Origin: DASQFU01 sp035632955
GTDB taxonomy: Bacteria; Eisenbacteria; RBG-16-71-46
Length of the DNA stretch: 12,076 nucleotides
Direction: 5' to 3'
Assembly (NCBI GenBank): GCA_035632955.1
Contig: DASQFU010000105.1
Coordinates: 1-12,076 of the forward strand
Every line of letters starts with the position of its first letter. Position 1 is the stretch's first letter. Shown here one piece after another: positions 1-6,869 of this stretch. The notes under the pieces are model-generated. The model had not been told where the DNA came from. It saw only the letters and a program-made list of their open reading frames with translations, and did no database searches. The position numbers and the translations under genes were made by a program.

Positions 1-1304
1 GGGCAGGAAAGCCCGTTCGAGCACAGATGTGCGGCGCCTTCGCGCACGACGTTGGCTCCGCACACCGGACAGCGTTCCGGCAGCACGAAGCGGCGCGTTC
101 CGGACGGCCTCCGGTCCACCAGCACTTCCATGACCTCGGGAATGACGTCGCCCGCGCGGCGGATGCGCACCGTGTCGCCGATCCGGACGTCCTTCCGGTC
201 GAGCTCGTCCTGATTGTGGAGCGTCGCGCGGCTGACCGTCACGCCGGAGACGTCCACGGGCTGCAGCAGCGCGACCGGCGTCAGCTTGCCGGTGCGTCCG
301 ACCTGAACCGCGATGTCGAGAATGCGGGTGATCTCCTCGCGCGGCGGGAACTTGAACGCGACCGCCCAGCGCGGGGTGCGCGAGCGCATGCCGAGCGCCG
401 CCTGCGCCGCGCGCGAATCCACCTTGAGCACGACGCCGTCGATCTCGTAGGGCAGACGCTCGCGTCGTGCGAGCAACGCGGCCTGGAAGCGGACGGCGTC
501 GTCGATCCCCTCGCAGCGTTGCGCGTCGCGCTCGACGTGGAATCCCCAGGCACGCAACGCCTCCAGGATCTCCCACTGGCTGGCGAAGGTGACGTGATCG
601 GCATGCATCAACTCGTAGGCGAATAAATCGAGCTTGCGCGACGCCGTGACCGCGGGGTCCAACTGGCGCACCGTGCCCGCGGCCGCGTTGCGCGGATTGG
701 CGAACGGTTCTTGATTCGCCTCGATCAGCCGCTTGTTGAGCGCTTCGAACTCGGCGAGCAGCATCAGGGCTTCACCGCGCACAGCCAGAGTCGCGCGCCG
801 CCCGCCCGCCGGACCGTCCTCCGAGAGCCGCAGCGGCACGGCGCGGATCGTCCGCAGGTTCTCGGTGATGTCTTCGCCGGCCGTTCCGTCGCCGCGAGTG
901 CTGCCGCGGGCGAGCACCCCGTCCTGGTAGATCAGCTCGACCGAGAGGCCGTCGAACTTGGTCTCGGCCACGTACGGAATCGTCTCCACGCCGAGCGCCT
1001 TGCGCGCGCGCGCGTCGAACTCGCGCACCTCGCCGGCGTCCATGAGCGATTCGAGCGACAGCATCGGGGCGACGTGCGGCACCTTCTTGAACGCGGTGCG
1101 CAGCGTGCCGCCGACCCGGAATGTGGGCGAATCGGGCGGCCTCAGCTGCGGGAACTCGCGCTCGAGATCCGCCAGCTCCCGGAACAACTGGTCGTAGCGC
1201 GCGTCGGAGATCGTCGGGCGATCGTGCGCGTAGTAGCGAACGTCGTGCTCGCGAATCTCTCGCGCCAGGGCCTCGATGCGCTGCTTGGCCTGGGCTCGAT
1301 TCAC
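1..1304 (-). CDS. ligA: NAD+-dependent DNA ligase LigA (3' part missing)
   Basis: Seals nicks in duplex DNA during replication and repair, using NAD+ to adenylate an active-site lysine. The visible 434 residues cover the N-terminal Ia region (YYxxD-like YYAHDRP near 24-30), the adenylation domain with the KxDG motif (AETKFDG, K116 and D118), STRGDGTAGEDIT near 135-147, the FANPRNAAAGTVRQLD stretch, the conserved RTPRWAVAFKFPP segment, the OB fold, and a zinc finger with C412, C415, C428 and C434. The family is about 670 residues long; the helix-hairpin-helix and BRCT domains lie beyond the left edge. The start is GTG at 1304: an in-frame TGA lies at 1356-1358 and no other ATG, GTG or TTG lies between. 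A GGAG sits about 12 bases upstream, inside the end of the EVE gene. The gap to that gene's stop is only 7 bases, so the two are probably co-transcribed. Confidence 0.96.
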   Translation of the reverse strand, partial: MNRAQAKQRIEALAREIREHDVRYYAHDRPTISDARYDQLFRELADLEREFPQLRPPDSPTFRVGGTLRTAFKKVPHVAPMLSLESLMDAGEVREFDARARKALGVETIPYVAETKFDGLSVELIYQDGVLARGSTRGDGTAGEDITENLRTIRAVPLRLSEDGPAGGRRATLAVRGEALMLLAEFEALNKRLIEANQEPFANPRNAAAGTVRQLDPAVTASRKLDLFAYELMHADHVTFASQWEILEALRAWGFHVERDAQRCEGIDDAVRFQAALLARRERLPYEIDGVVLKVDSRAAQAALGMRSRTPRWAVAFKFPPREEITRILDIAVQVGRTGKLTPVALLQPVDVSGVTVSRATLHNQDELDRKDVRIGDTVRIRRAGDVIPEVMEVLVDRRPSGTRRFVLPERCPVCGANVVREGAAHLCSNGLSC

Positions 1305-1311
1305 CCGCGGA

Positions 1312-1719
1312 TCACGCTCCCGCCAGCTCGAGGAGTCGCTTCCAGTGAGCGGCCGTCAGAGGCATCACGGAGAGCCGCGGGAGGCGCACGAGATCGGCCG
1401 TTCCGAGCACTTTGTCCGCGCGGAACTCGCTCAGCGCGACCGGCCGAGGCAAGGATCGTTCGGGCTTCAGGTCGACGACCACCCGCTTCGCGTCGGCGAG
1501 CTTGGGATCCGCATAAGGATCGCTCGCCGCCGTCGCGAGCCCCACGACCTGCTTCTCGTCGCCGGTGTGATAGATCGCGACCGTGTCGCCCTTACGTACG
1601 GAGCGCAGATGCTTCAATGCGAGAGGGTTCGAGACGCCGTCCCAGACTGCGCGCCGCTCGCCAACCAGATCCTGGTACGAGTACGTCGATGGCTCGGTCT
1701 TGAACAGGAAGTTGGCCAC
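1312..1719 (-). CDS. EVE-domain protein (thymocyte nuclear protein 1-like)
   Basis: A 135-residue single EVE domain, a PUA-like fold known in this family to bind modified bases in nucleic acid. Visible family signatures are FKTEP (6-10), the WDGVSNPLALKHLR segment (26-39), GDTVAIYHTGDEKQVVG (44-60) with its aromatic and basic pocket residues, and the C-terminal RLSVMPLTAAHW (115-126). The open frame runs up to 1920, but the extra 67 residues are low-complexity and unlike the family, whose members begin just before the FKTEP strand. I therefore chose GTG at 1719, which gives the normal family length. No Shine-Dalgarno precedes it, but a -10-like element ends 7 bases upstream, so translation may be leaderless. 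It lies directly upstream of ligA, which suggests a link to nucleic-acid maintenance. The exact substrate is unknown. Confidence 0.9.
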   Translation of the reverse strand: MANFLFKTEPSTYSYQDLVGERRAVWDGVSNPLALKHLRSVRKGDTVAIYHTGDEKQVVGLATAASDPYADPKLADAKRVVVDLKPERSLPRPVALSEFRADKVLGTADLVRLPRLSVMPLTAAHWKRLLELAGA

Positions 1720-1726
1720 GCGAGCC

Positions 1727-1755
1727 AGAGTAGCGAGCGGGATGGAGACGCGCAA
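1727..1755 (-). promoter_or_regulatory. Candidate promoter for the EVE-ligA operon
   Basis: On the minus strand TTGCGC (1750-1755) is separated by exactly 17 bases from TACTCT (1727-1732). The expected transcription start falls at about 1719-1720, right at the GTG chosen for the EVE protein. This agrees with the absence of a ribosome-binding site and suggests a leaderless mRNA. The -35 matches consensus only partly, and in GC-rich DNA such matches can arise by chance. Confidence 0.3.
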
Positions 1756-1874
1756 CCAACTGCCGCTTCCGACGCCCTCCGGCGCTGCGTTTCGAGTATC
1801 CTGGCGGCCGATTCCCAGGTGAGGCAGGCGCTGGCTCGGCAGGCCCGGCGTTTCCATGGGTGTGGAGGATGGGA

Positions 1875-2384
1875 ATGAAATCAAGACCGGAACGCGAGAG
1901 CGCGGCGCCTGGGCCGCCATTTTCGAAACTGGCGCGCTCGGCGATCGAGAAGCACGTTCCGGAAGTGCGCTCGAGCGAAGCGTGGTGGAGCCTGGCGAAC
2001 AACAACGTGTGGGTGCGCTGGCCGGCCGGCGACGTGTTCGCGTATCTCGCGCTGCACCGCCATCTGGACTGGATCAGCGGCGAAGCCGGAATCTCACGCG
2101 AGCCGCACGAGATCGGTGAGCTGTTTCCACTTCCGGGCGTGCCTGCAGCGCTGGTGCCCGGCTATCGCATCCGGCTCGGCCATCTGCTGGACGGGGACGA
2201 TCGCTGGTGGGCGACCGGCGAGGGCGAGAGCGAGCTGATCGAGCGCCTGGAATGGCTCGTGCTCCAGCTCCGCGTCAAAGGCGCGGCGTATTTCCGTCGC
2301 TACCCGCCGCCGGCGAGCACTACGGAGAACGAGACCGCAGGTAGCGCGGGTCTTCGCTCGCCGGACAAGCCGCGCTCGCACTGA
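1875..2384 (+). CDS. Hypothetical Trp-rich protein, 169 residues
   Basis: I do not recognise this protein with confidence. The start is ATG at 1875 because GGAGG (1864-1868) sits 6 bases upstream; the GTG at 1860 and ATG at 1869 lie before or inside that site. The product is soluble, with no signal peptide or membrane segment. It has eight tryptophans (W37, W38, W47, W49, W66, W111, W112, W127). A compact central region, about residues 30-142, contains alternating strand-like segments (NNNVWVRWPAGDVFAYLALH, then GYRIRLGHLLDGDDRWWATG) and a closing helix (LIERLEWLVLQLRVKGAAYF). Residues 1-17 and 145-169 look disordered. The GYRIRLG...DDRWW pattern and final helix faintly resemble DUF4304-type proteins, but this is only an impression. 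It is transcribed divergently from the EVE gene and convergently with the MoaD-like gene. Confidence 0.7.
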   Translation: MKSRPERESAAPGPPFSKLARSAIEKHVPEVRSSEAWWSLANNNVWVRWPAGDVFAYLALHRHLDWISGEAGISREPHEIGELFPLPGVPAALVPGYRIRLGHLLDGDDRWWATGEGESELIERLEWLVLQLRVKGAAYFRRYPPPASTTENETAGSAGLRSPDKPRSH

Positions 2385-2447
2385 GGCGGCCGGGCAAAAG
2401 CGCGCGGACCATCGGCAGGCCGCGCACACTCACGCGCGCCGAACCTC

Positions 2448-2726
2448 TCATCCGCCGCTGACGGCCGGCACGATCGAGATCTCTCCGCCTTCCGGCACCG
2501 CCGTATCGAGTCCGCCGGTGAAGCGGATGCTCTCGTCGCCGACGAACACGTTGACGTGCAGGCGGACTTGCCCCTGCTCGGTGACGACGCGGTCCCGCAC
2601 GCCGGGATGAAGCTTCCACAGCGCCTCGAGCGCGGCACCCACCGTGGCCGGTGAGCCGTCCAGCTCGACCCGGCTGGCGCCTCCGGTGAACGGACGGAGG
2701 TAACCAGGAACGTGGAACCGGACCAC
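2448..2726 (-). CDS. MoaD/ThiS-family ubiquitin-fold sulfur-carrier-like protein
   Basis: A 92-residue beta-grasp protein of the MoaD/ThiS family. Members are activated at a C-terminal Gly-Gly by an E1-like enzyme, either to carry sulfur for cofactor or tRNA modification or, in some archaea and Thermus, to be conjugated to proteins. Visible signatures are the helical segment TVGAALEALWKLHPGVRDRV (28-47), HVNVFVGDESIRFTGGLDT (57-75), and the terminal EGGEISIVPAVSGG, which ends the protein exactly at the diglycine. The start is GTG at 2726; longer reading of this frame runs antisense-like through the upstream gene. It begins 2 bases after the propeller gene's stop and has only a weak AAGG upstream, so translational coupling is likely. 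No MoeB/ThiF-type activating enzyme and no MoaE or ThiG partner lies in the window, so the role in molybdopterin or thiamine synthesis is unproven. Confidence 0.9.
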   Translation of the reverse strand: MVRFHVPGYLRPFTGGASRVELDGSPATVGAALEALWKLHPGVRDRVVTEQGQVRLHVNVFVGDESIRFTGGLDTAVPEGGEISIVPAVSGG

Positions 2727-2728
2727 GG

Positions 2729-4054
2729 CTAGCGAGCCTTGCTTCTCCGGCGCGCCGGCCGGCGCGGGCGCGCGGCGGTTTTCGGACGTCCCCGGCCCTT
2801 GGATCCAGCCCCCGTGCTCGCCCGTGCCTTCGCCGAGCGGCTTCCATGCCGGGCCGGTTTCGCACGCGCCTTCGCGACCTTCCGGATCGGCCGGCGCGCG
2901 CGCGCCGTCTTGGCGGCGCCACCGCCCGGCGCGCCACCGATCCACGCCGCACGGACGCACACGATCGGCGGCAGTCCGCCGAGGATCACGTTCCATGACG
3001 CGCCGCCGTCGCGCGAGCCGTAGAGCTGGCCGTTGCGGGTGCCGAAATAAATGCCCGCGGGGTTGAGCGGGTCGGCGGTCATCGCGTCGCGCAACACGGT
3101 TTCGAGCGCGTTCTTTTGGGGCAGCCCTCGGGTCAGCGCCTCCCAGGACTCGCCGCCGTTGCGCGTGCGATAGACGCGCAGCTTGCCTTCCGGCGTGCAG
3201 CGGAACTCGTCCGATTCGAGCGGCAGGATGTACACGGTGTCGGGATCGTGAGGATGCATCACCATCGGGAACCCGAAATCCGATGGCACGCCGCGAGCGA
3301 TGTCTCGCCACGAATCGCCGCCGTCATCGCTGCGATACAGGCCCCAGTGGTTCTGCAGGAACAGGCGCTCGGGGTGGGAGGGATGTTGCGCCACCTTGTG
3401 CACGCACTGGCCGAACTCGGGATATTTGTCGGGCAGGAACTCGGCGCGCACGCCCTGGTTCTTGACCTGCCAGCTCTTGCCGCCGTCGTCGCTGCGATAG
3501 ACCCCGCCGGTCGAGATCGCGATCGTGATGCGCCGCGGATCGGTCGCGTCCGGCAGGATCGTATGCAGGCAGAGCCCGCCGCCGCCCGGCTGCCAGCGCG
3601 AGCGGTGCGGGTGATCGTAGAGCCCGCGATTGAGCGCCCAGGTTTCTCCACCGTCCCGCGATTCGAACAACGCTGCCGGCTCGACACCGCAGTAGAGAGT
3701 GTCGGGCTCGTTCGCACGTCCCGGCCGAATCTGCCAGATCTGTCTCAACGCGGCGCCGGTCTCGGCCGGAAACTTGACGTTCGCCTGTTCCGGGTTGGTC
3801 CAGCTTCGGCCGAAGTCGTCGCTCGAGCGCAGGACCGCGCCCCAGTGCATGCTGCCGGTGCTCGACCATAGGCGGTGGCGGCCGGCGCGCCCGTCGTACG
3901 CCATCGCGTACACCGCATGGCCGGGGAAATGAGGGCCGCCCGTCTCCCAACGCGCGCGCGCGCGGTTCGTGCGGAGCAGGAAAGCGCCCTTCATGGTGCC
4001 GACCATGAGCAGGAGGTCGCCGTCCTTCACCGAGACATGCCGGGTTTCGACCAT
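2729..4054 (-). CDS. BNR/Asp-box beta-propeller protein with long basic C-terminal tail
   Basis: A 441-residue WD40/YVTN/BNR-like propeller, often annotated as exo-alpha-sialidase or glycosyl hydrolase, although sialidase activity is not supported here. Six Asp-box motifs (S-x-D-x-G-x-S/T-W type) are visible: SSDDFGRSW (77-85), SRDGGETW (132-139), SDDGGKSW (188-195), SDDGGDSW (242-249), TRNGGESW (297-304) and SRDGGASW (347-354). There is no signal peptide or membrane segment, so a cytoplasmic location is expected. From about residue 374 to the end the chain becomes Ala/Arg/Lys-rich (8 Lys and 17 Arg, no acidic residue) and includes GRGRPK near 420-425, like an AT-hook core. The start is ATG at 4054, with GGAGG 6 bases upstream. 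The same frame stays open to 4891, but that part lies opposite or inside the response-regulator and kinase genes. The MoaD-like gene follows after 2 bases. Function is unknown. Confidence 0.88.
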   Translation of the reverse strand: MVETRHVSVKDGDLLLMVGTMKGAFLLRTNRARARWETGGPHFPGHAVYAMAYDGRAGRHRLWSSTGSMHWGAVLRSSDDFGRSWTNPEQANVKFPAETGAALRQIWQIRPGRANEPDTLYCGVEPAALFESRDGGETWALNRGLYDHPHRSRWQPGGGGLCLHTILPDATDPRRITIAISTGGVYRSDDGGKSWQVKNQGVRAEFLPDKYPEFGQCVHKVAQHPSHPERLFLQNHWGLYRSDDGGDSWRDIARGVPSDFGFPMVMHPHDPDTVYILPLESDEFRCTPEGKLRVYRTRNGGESWEALTRGLPQKNALETVLRDAMTADPLNPAGIYFGTRNGQLYGSRDGGASWNVILGGLPPIVCVRAAWIGGAPGGGAAKTARARRPIRKVAKARAKPARHGSRSAKARASTGAGSKGRGRPKTAARPRRPARRRSKAR

Positions 4055-4144
4055 GAGCAACCTCCGAAGCTCCCGAAGTGAGGTGCGATGCGAGAGCCAG
4101 AAGCTAGCACCGGAGCGGCCCGGCTCGAAAGCAGGGAGTGACGG

Positions 4145-4166
4145 AAAAGAACCCGGTCGTCCCGGA
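4145..4166 (-). terminator. Weak Rho-independent terminator candidate after the two-component genes
   Basis: On the minus strand, 23 bases past the response-regulator stop, CCGG (4162-4165) pairs with CCGG (4153-4156) around a 5-base loop, with a possible outer G-U pair. TTCTTTT (4145-4151) follows. The stem is short, so termination would be weak. It sits where the kinase-regulator transcript should end, before the independently translated propeller gene. Confidence 0.35.
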
Positions 4167-4188
4167 CGCGGCTGAGGGGAATGACAGG

Positions 4189-4638
4189 CTAGGCGGGCTT
4201 GGGCCGGGGAGGAGGTTGGTTCAGCACCAGCCAGTAGAGGCCCAGCTCTCGAACCGCTTCCGCGAATTGCTCGAAGTCCATCGGCTTCCGAACGTAGCTG
4301 TTCGCGAAATGAGTGTAGGCCGTCAGCCGATCGCGGTCTTCCGTGGACGAGGTGAGCACGACCACCGGCTGCGTTCGCGTGCGGTCGTCCGTCCGAATTC
4401 GCTTCAGCACCTCGAGGCCGTTGACCTTCGGCAGATTGATATCGAGGAGCATGATCTGCGGCGGGTTGCTCACGTCGCGCCCGGCGTGGGGTCCGGTCGC
4501 AAACAGGTAGTCGAGTGCCTCCTGGCCGTCCCGCACGACGACGATCTCGTTGTCGATGTTGGCGCGCTTGAGCGCGATCAGTGTCAGCTCTTCGTCGTTG
4601 GGGTTGTCCTCGGCGATCAGAATGGTCGGGGTCTTCAT
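4189..4638 (-). CDS. Single-domain CheY-like response regulator (Rcp1 type)
   Basis: A 149-residue receiver domain with no output domain. It accepts a phosphoryl group from a histidine kinase and presumably acts by protein contact. Key residues are visible: the acidic pair E10-D11, phospho-acceptor D66 in MLLDINLP, T96 in VLTSS, and K118 in the YVRKPM turn. The loop with GPHAGRDVSNPPQIMLLDINLPKVNG is typical of the Rcp1-like group found beside phytochrome-type and PAS kinases. The C-terminus is a Pro-rich tail. The start is ATG at 4638, with AGGAG 6 bases upstream; the GTG six codons earlier would overlap that site. The ATG overlaps the kinase stop as ATGA, so the pair is translationally coupled and the kinase upstream is very likely its partner. 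Confidence 0.95.
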   Translation of the reverse strand: MKTPTILIAEDNPNDEELTLIALKRANIDNEIVVVRDGQEALDYLFATGPHAGRDVSNPPQIMLLDINLPKVNGLEVLKRIRTDDRTRTQPVVVLTSSTEDRDRLTAYTHFANSYVRKPMDFEQFAEAVRELGLYWLVLNQPPPRPKPA

Positions 4639-6470
4639 CCGCTGCTCCTCTCCCACAACGTGAAATAGAACGTCGCGCCATGCTCGACCGAGCCCTCGGC
4701 CCAGACGCGTCCTTGATGGCGCTGGATGATGCGGTGGACCGTGGCCAGGCCGACCCCAGTGCCCTCGAAGTCGCTCTGCCGGTGGAGGCGCTGAAACGGC
4801 GCGAACAGAATGTCCGCATGAGCCATGTCGAAGCCGGCCCCGTCGTCACGCACGTAGTAGATCGATGTGCCGTTGTGCGGCACGCGGCCAAGCTCGATCG
4901 TGGCCGTCGGGTGTTTGGACGTGAACTTCCATGCGTTTCTCAGCAGATTGTCCAAGGCGATGCGCAGAAGCTGCAAGTCGCCGTCGATCGTCAGCCCCTC
5001 GTCGATGACGAACGAGACCTGGCGCTCCGGCTGGCTCTGGCGGATCGCGTCCGCAAGGTCGTTCCCGAGCGCGCTCAGGTCGACCTTCTGATGATGCATC
5101 TCGGCGCGCGAGAGCTTCGCCAGGTCGAGCAGATCGTCGATCAGTTGAGACATCTGGCGGGAGGCGCCGCGGACGCGCTCCAGATGTCGCTTGCCGGGAT
5201 CGTCGAGGCGCGGTCCGTATTCGTCGAGCAGCACCTTGCTGAAGCCGTCGATGGCACGGAGTGGCGCGCGAAGGTCGTGCGAGACGGTGTACGAGAAGGC
5301 TTCGAGCTCCTGGTTCGACGCTTCGAGATCGGCCGTGCGCTCGATCACGCGCCGCTCGAGATCCGCATTGAGATCGTGAATCTCCTGCTCCGAGCGCTTG
5401 CGCTCGGTTATGTCGCGAATGAAGCCCGTGAACATCGGCGGCCCGTCCTGGAGAATGCGGGTGATCGCGAGCTCGACGGGAAACTCCTTGCCGTCGGCTC
5501 GCATGGCCATGAGCTCCAGCCGCTTATCCAGCATGACCCCCGTGCCGGTGGCGATGTAACGGGCGAGTCCCTGGCGATGCTGGTCGCGAAGCCGGGGTGG
5601 AATGATCAGGTCCGCGAGGGGTTTGCCGACCACCGCGTCCCGCCGATAGCCGAACAGGGTCTCAGCCGCCGGGTTGAACTCGACGATCCTTCCCTCGTGG
5701 TTCATGGTGATGACGCAATCGAGCGCCGACTCGAGAATCGCCCGCAGGCCGGCCTCTTTCGTGCGGATCGCGGTGTCGCGCTCCTGGATCTCGCTCAGCA
5801 TGTCGTTGAACGCTTCGGTCAGGATGCCGAGCTCGTCGTCGCTGGTCGCCTCGGCGCGGGTCGCGTAGTCCTTGCGCTCGGAAATGCTCTCCGCCGCTCG
5901 CGTCAGCGTCAGCACCGGATGGGCGATCCGTCGCTGCAGCCACGTCGAGAGCGCGAAGGCGACGCCGATCGATCCCACGACCGCGAACAGCGTGACCAGG
6001 AACAGAACGTGTTGGCGCTCCTCCAACGCCCGCAGATCCGATTTGAGATAGAGTGTTCCGAGCCTCAGACTTCCATCGACGACTGGCCGCACGACCACCA
6101 GGTGCCCGGGCTCGAAGCGATGGCCGGTGGGAGGGGGCGTCGCCGGCACGGGAGCGTTCGAGGTGGTGGCGGAGTAGCTCGAGAACAGGCGGCCGTCGCG
6201 GTCGTACAACGCGGCCGCCGTCATATGCGGGTCGGTCCGCAGCCCGTCCAGCAGTCGCCGGGCATCGTCCTGATTCTGGAATGTCGACACCGCCGCTGAG
6301 TTCGCCGCCAGGATCGCGGCGCGCGTCGAAAGTCCTCGCACGATTCCTTGCCGGAAGCTCACGGTCTCGTAAGCGATGAACACGGATCCCATGATCAGTA
6401 GCGCGGCGGTGCTCGTCAGCATGAACGCCGTCATGAGCTTGTGTCGGATCGTCGTGCGCGGCGCCTTCAT
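4635..6470 (-). CDS. Transmembrane CHASE8-HAMP-PAS sensor histidine kinase
   Basis: A 611-residue inner-membrane sensor kinase. In order: transmembrane helix 1 (about 12-33); a periplasmic CHASE8-like sensor (about 40-150, with AAILAANSAAVSTF and ALYDRDGRLFSSYS); transmembrane helix 2 (about 154-177); HAMP (about 178-232); PAS (about 240-356, ending FTGFIRDITERK); a coiled coil (about 357-390); HisKA with H398 in SYTVSHDLRAPLRAIDGF; and HATPase_c. The ATPase has an N box with N508 and N512, G1 D543-G544-A545-G546, an F box F556-APF, and G2 G570-TGVGLATV. All residues needed for kinase activity are present, so it should autophosphorylate and pass phosphate to the overlapping receiver gene. The start is ATG at 6470, bounded by an in-frame TGA at 6483-6485; no Shine-Dalgarno is evident. 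The ligand is not predictable. Confidence 0.96.
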   Translation of the reverse strand: MKAPRTTIRHKLMTAFMLTSTAALLIMGSVFIAYETVSFRQGIVRGLSTRAAILAANSAAVSTFQNQDDARRLLDGLRTDPHMTAAALYDRDGRLFSSYSATTSNAPVPATPPPTGHRFEPGHLVVVRPVVDGSLRLGTLYLKSDLRALEERQHVLFLVTLFAVVGSIGVAFALSTWLQRRIAHPVLTLTRAAESISERKDYATRAEATSDDELGILTEAFNDMLSEIQERDTAIRTKEAGLRAILESALDCVITMNHEGRIVEFNPAAETLFGYRRDAVVGKPLADLIIPPRLRDQHRQGLARYIATGTGVMLDKRLELMAMRADGKEFPVELAITRILQDGPPMFTGFIRDITERKRSEQEIHDLNADLERRVIERTADLEASNQELEAFSYTVSHDLRAPLRAIDGFSKVLLDEYGPRLDDPGKRHLERVRGASRQMSQLIDDLLDLAKLSRAEMHHQKVDLSALGNDLADAIRQSQPERQVSFVIDEGLTIDGDLQLLRIALDNLLRNAWKFTSKHPTATIELGRVPHNGTSIYYVRDDGAGFDMAHADILFAPFQRLHRQSDFEGTGVGLATVHRIIQRHQGRVWAEGSVEHGATFYFTLWERSSG

Positions 6471-6869
6471 TGAGTTGGCGGCTCATTGCCGGCGATGTGA
6501 GCCAGCCACGAGAGGACGACGCCGCGGGCGCACGCATGGAGAGGCCGAAGTCGAGGGCGGAGCCGGTTTCGCTTCCCGTCATCTCGAAGCGCCATCATCG
6601 AATCCTCGCGCGTCTGGTCGCCAGAGCTCGAGCGGGCTACCGGGGAGAAACTCCAGAAACTCGCGCAGGCCGCGAGCGAATCGGGCCCGCGTGGGGAGTT
6701 CTGATCGATTCTCCAGGATGAGCCGGCAGTCTAGGGGACAAGAAGTCCTGAAGGAAGTCTCATCCCATCCTGCTTTCCCGCCGGAATTGCGAAATGCACG
6801 TCCAGTCGGTTATTCGTGCCCAGAGTCCGAGGATGTATCGGCTGCTTGATCTCATACGCTCGAAGATGG
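6471..6869. other. 399-bp stretch without a convincing gene
   Basis: This separates the Memo-family stop from the start of the kinase gene, and so should hold the kinase promoter and the end of the Memo transcript. Open frames here are short, lack ribosome-binding sites and read like Arg/Ser-rich chance frames. The part near 6770-6870 is visibly less GC-rich than the neighbouring genes. The only local structure I see is a 4-bp GGAC/GTCC hairpin at 6736-6748 and a small GGAG-AAA-CTCC hairpin near 6643-6653, neither followed by a T tract. I could not assign a promoter. Confidence 0.6.

Noticed and set aside
711..1703. Plus-strand open frame across ligA and the EVE gene
   Set aside because: Arg/Ala-rich antisense frame with no recognisable domain; it covers two well-identified genes.
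2402..2425. GCGCGG/CCGCGC inverted repeat between two convergent genes, considered as a terminator
   Set aside because: Only a 6-bp stem with a 12-base loop and no T tract on either strand; expected by chance at this GC content.
3951..3964. Seven-unit CG repeat early in the propeller gene, considered as a phase-variation tract
   Set aside because: It simply encodes alternating Arg-Ala codons, and similar CG runs occur elsewhere in the window; too short to call a slippage switch.
4101..4130. TTTCGA...TAGCTT on the minus strand as a promoter of the propeller gene
   Set aside because: Spacing is 18, but both hexamers match consensus poorly; not better than chance.
4055..4891. In-frame N-terminal extension of the propeller protein
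   Set aside because: The extension lies over the response-regulator and kinase genes and is low-complexity; ATG at 4054 has a good GGAGG and begins just before the first blade.
4581..6299. Long plus-strand open frame (572 codons) opposite the kinase
   Set aside because: It is exactly antisense to a kinase with every motif intact; in GC-rich DNA the opposite strand stays open by codon bias. The translation shows no domain and no ribosome site.
6736..6748. GGAC-AAGAA-GTCC hairpin as a terminator of the Memo transcript
   Set aside because: Stem of 4 bp without a following T tract on the minus strand.
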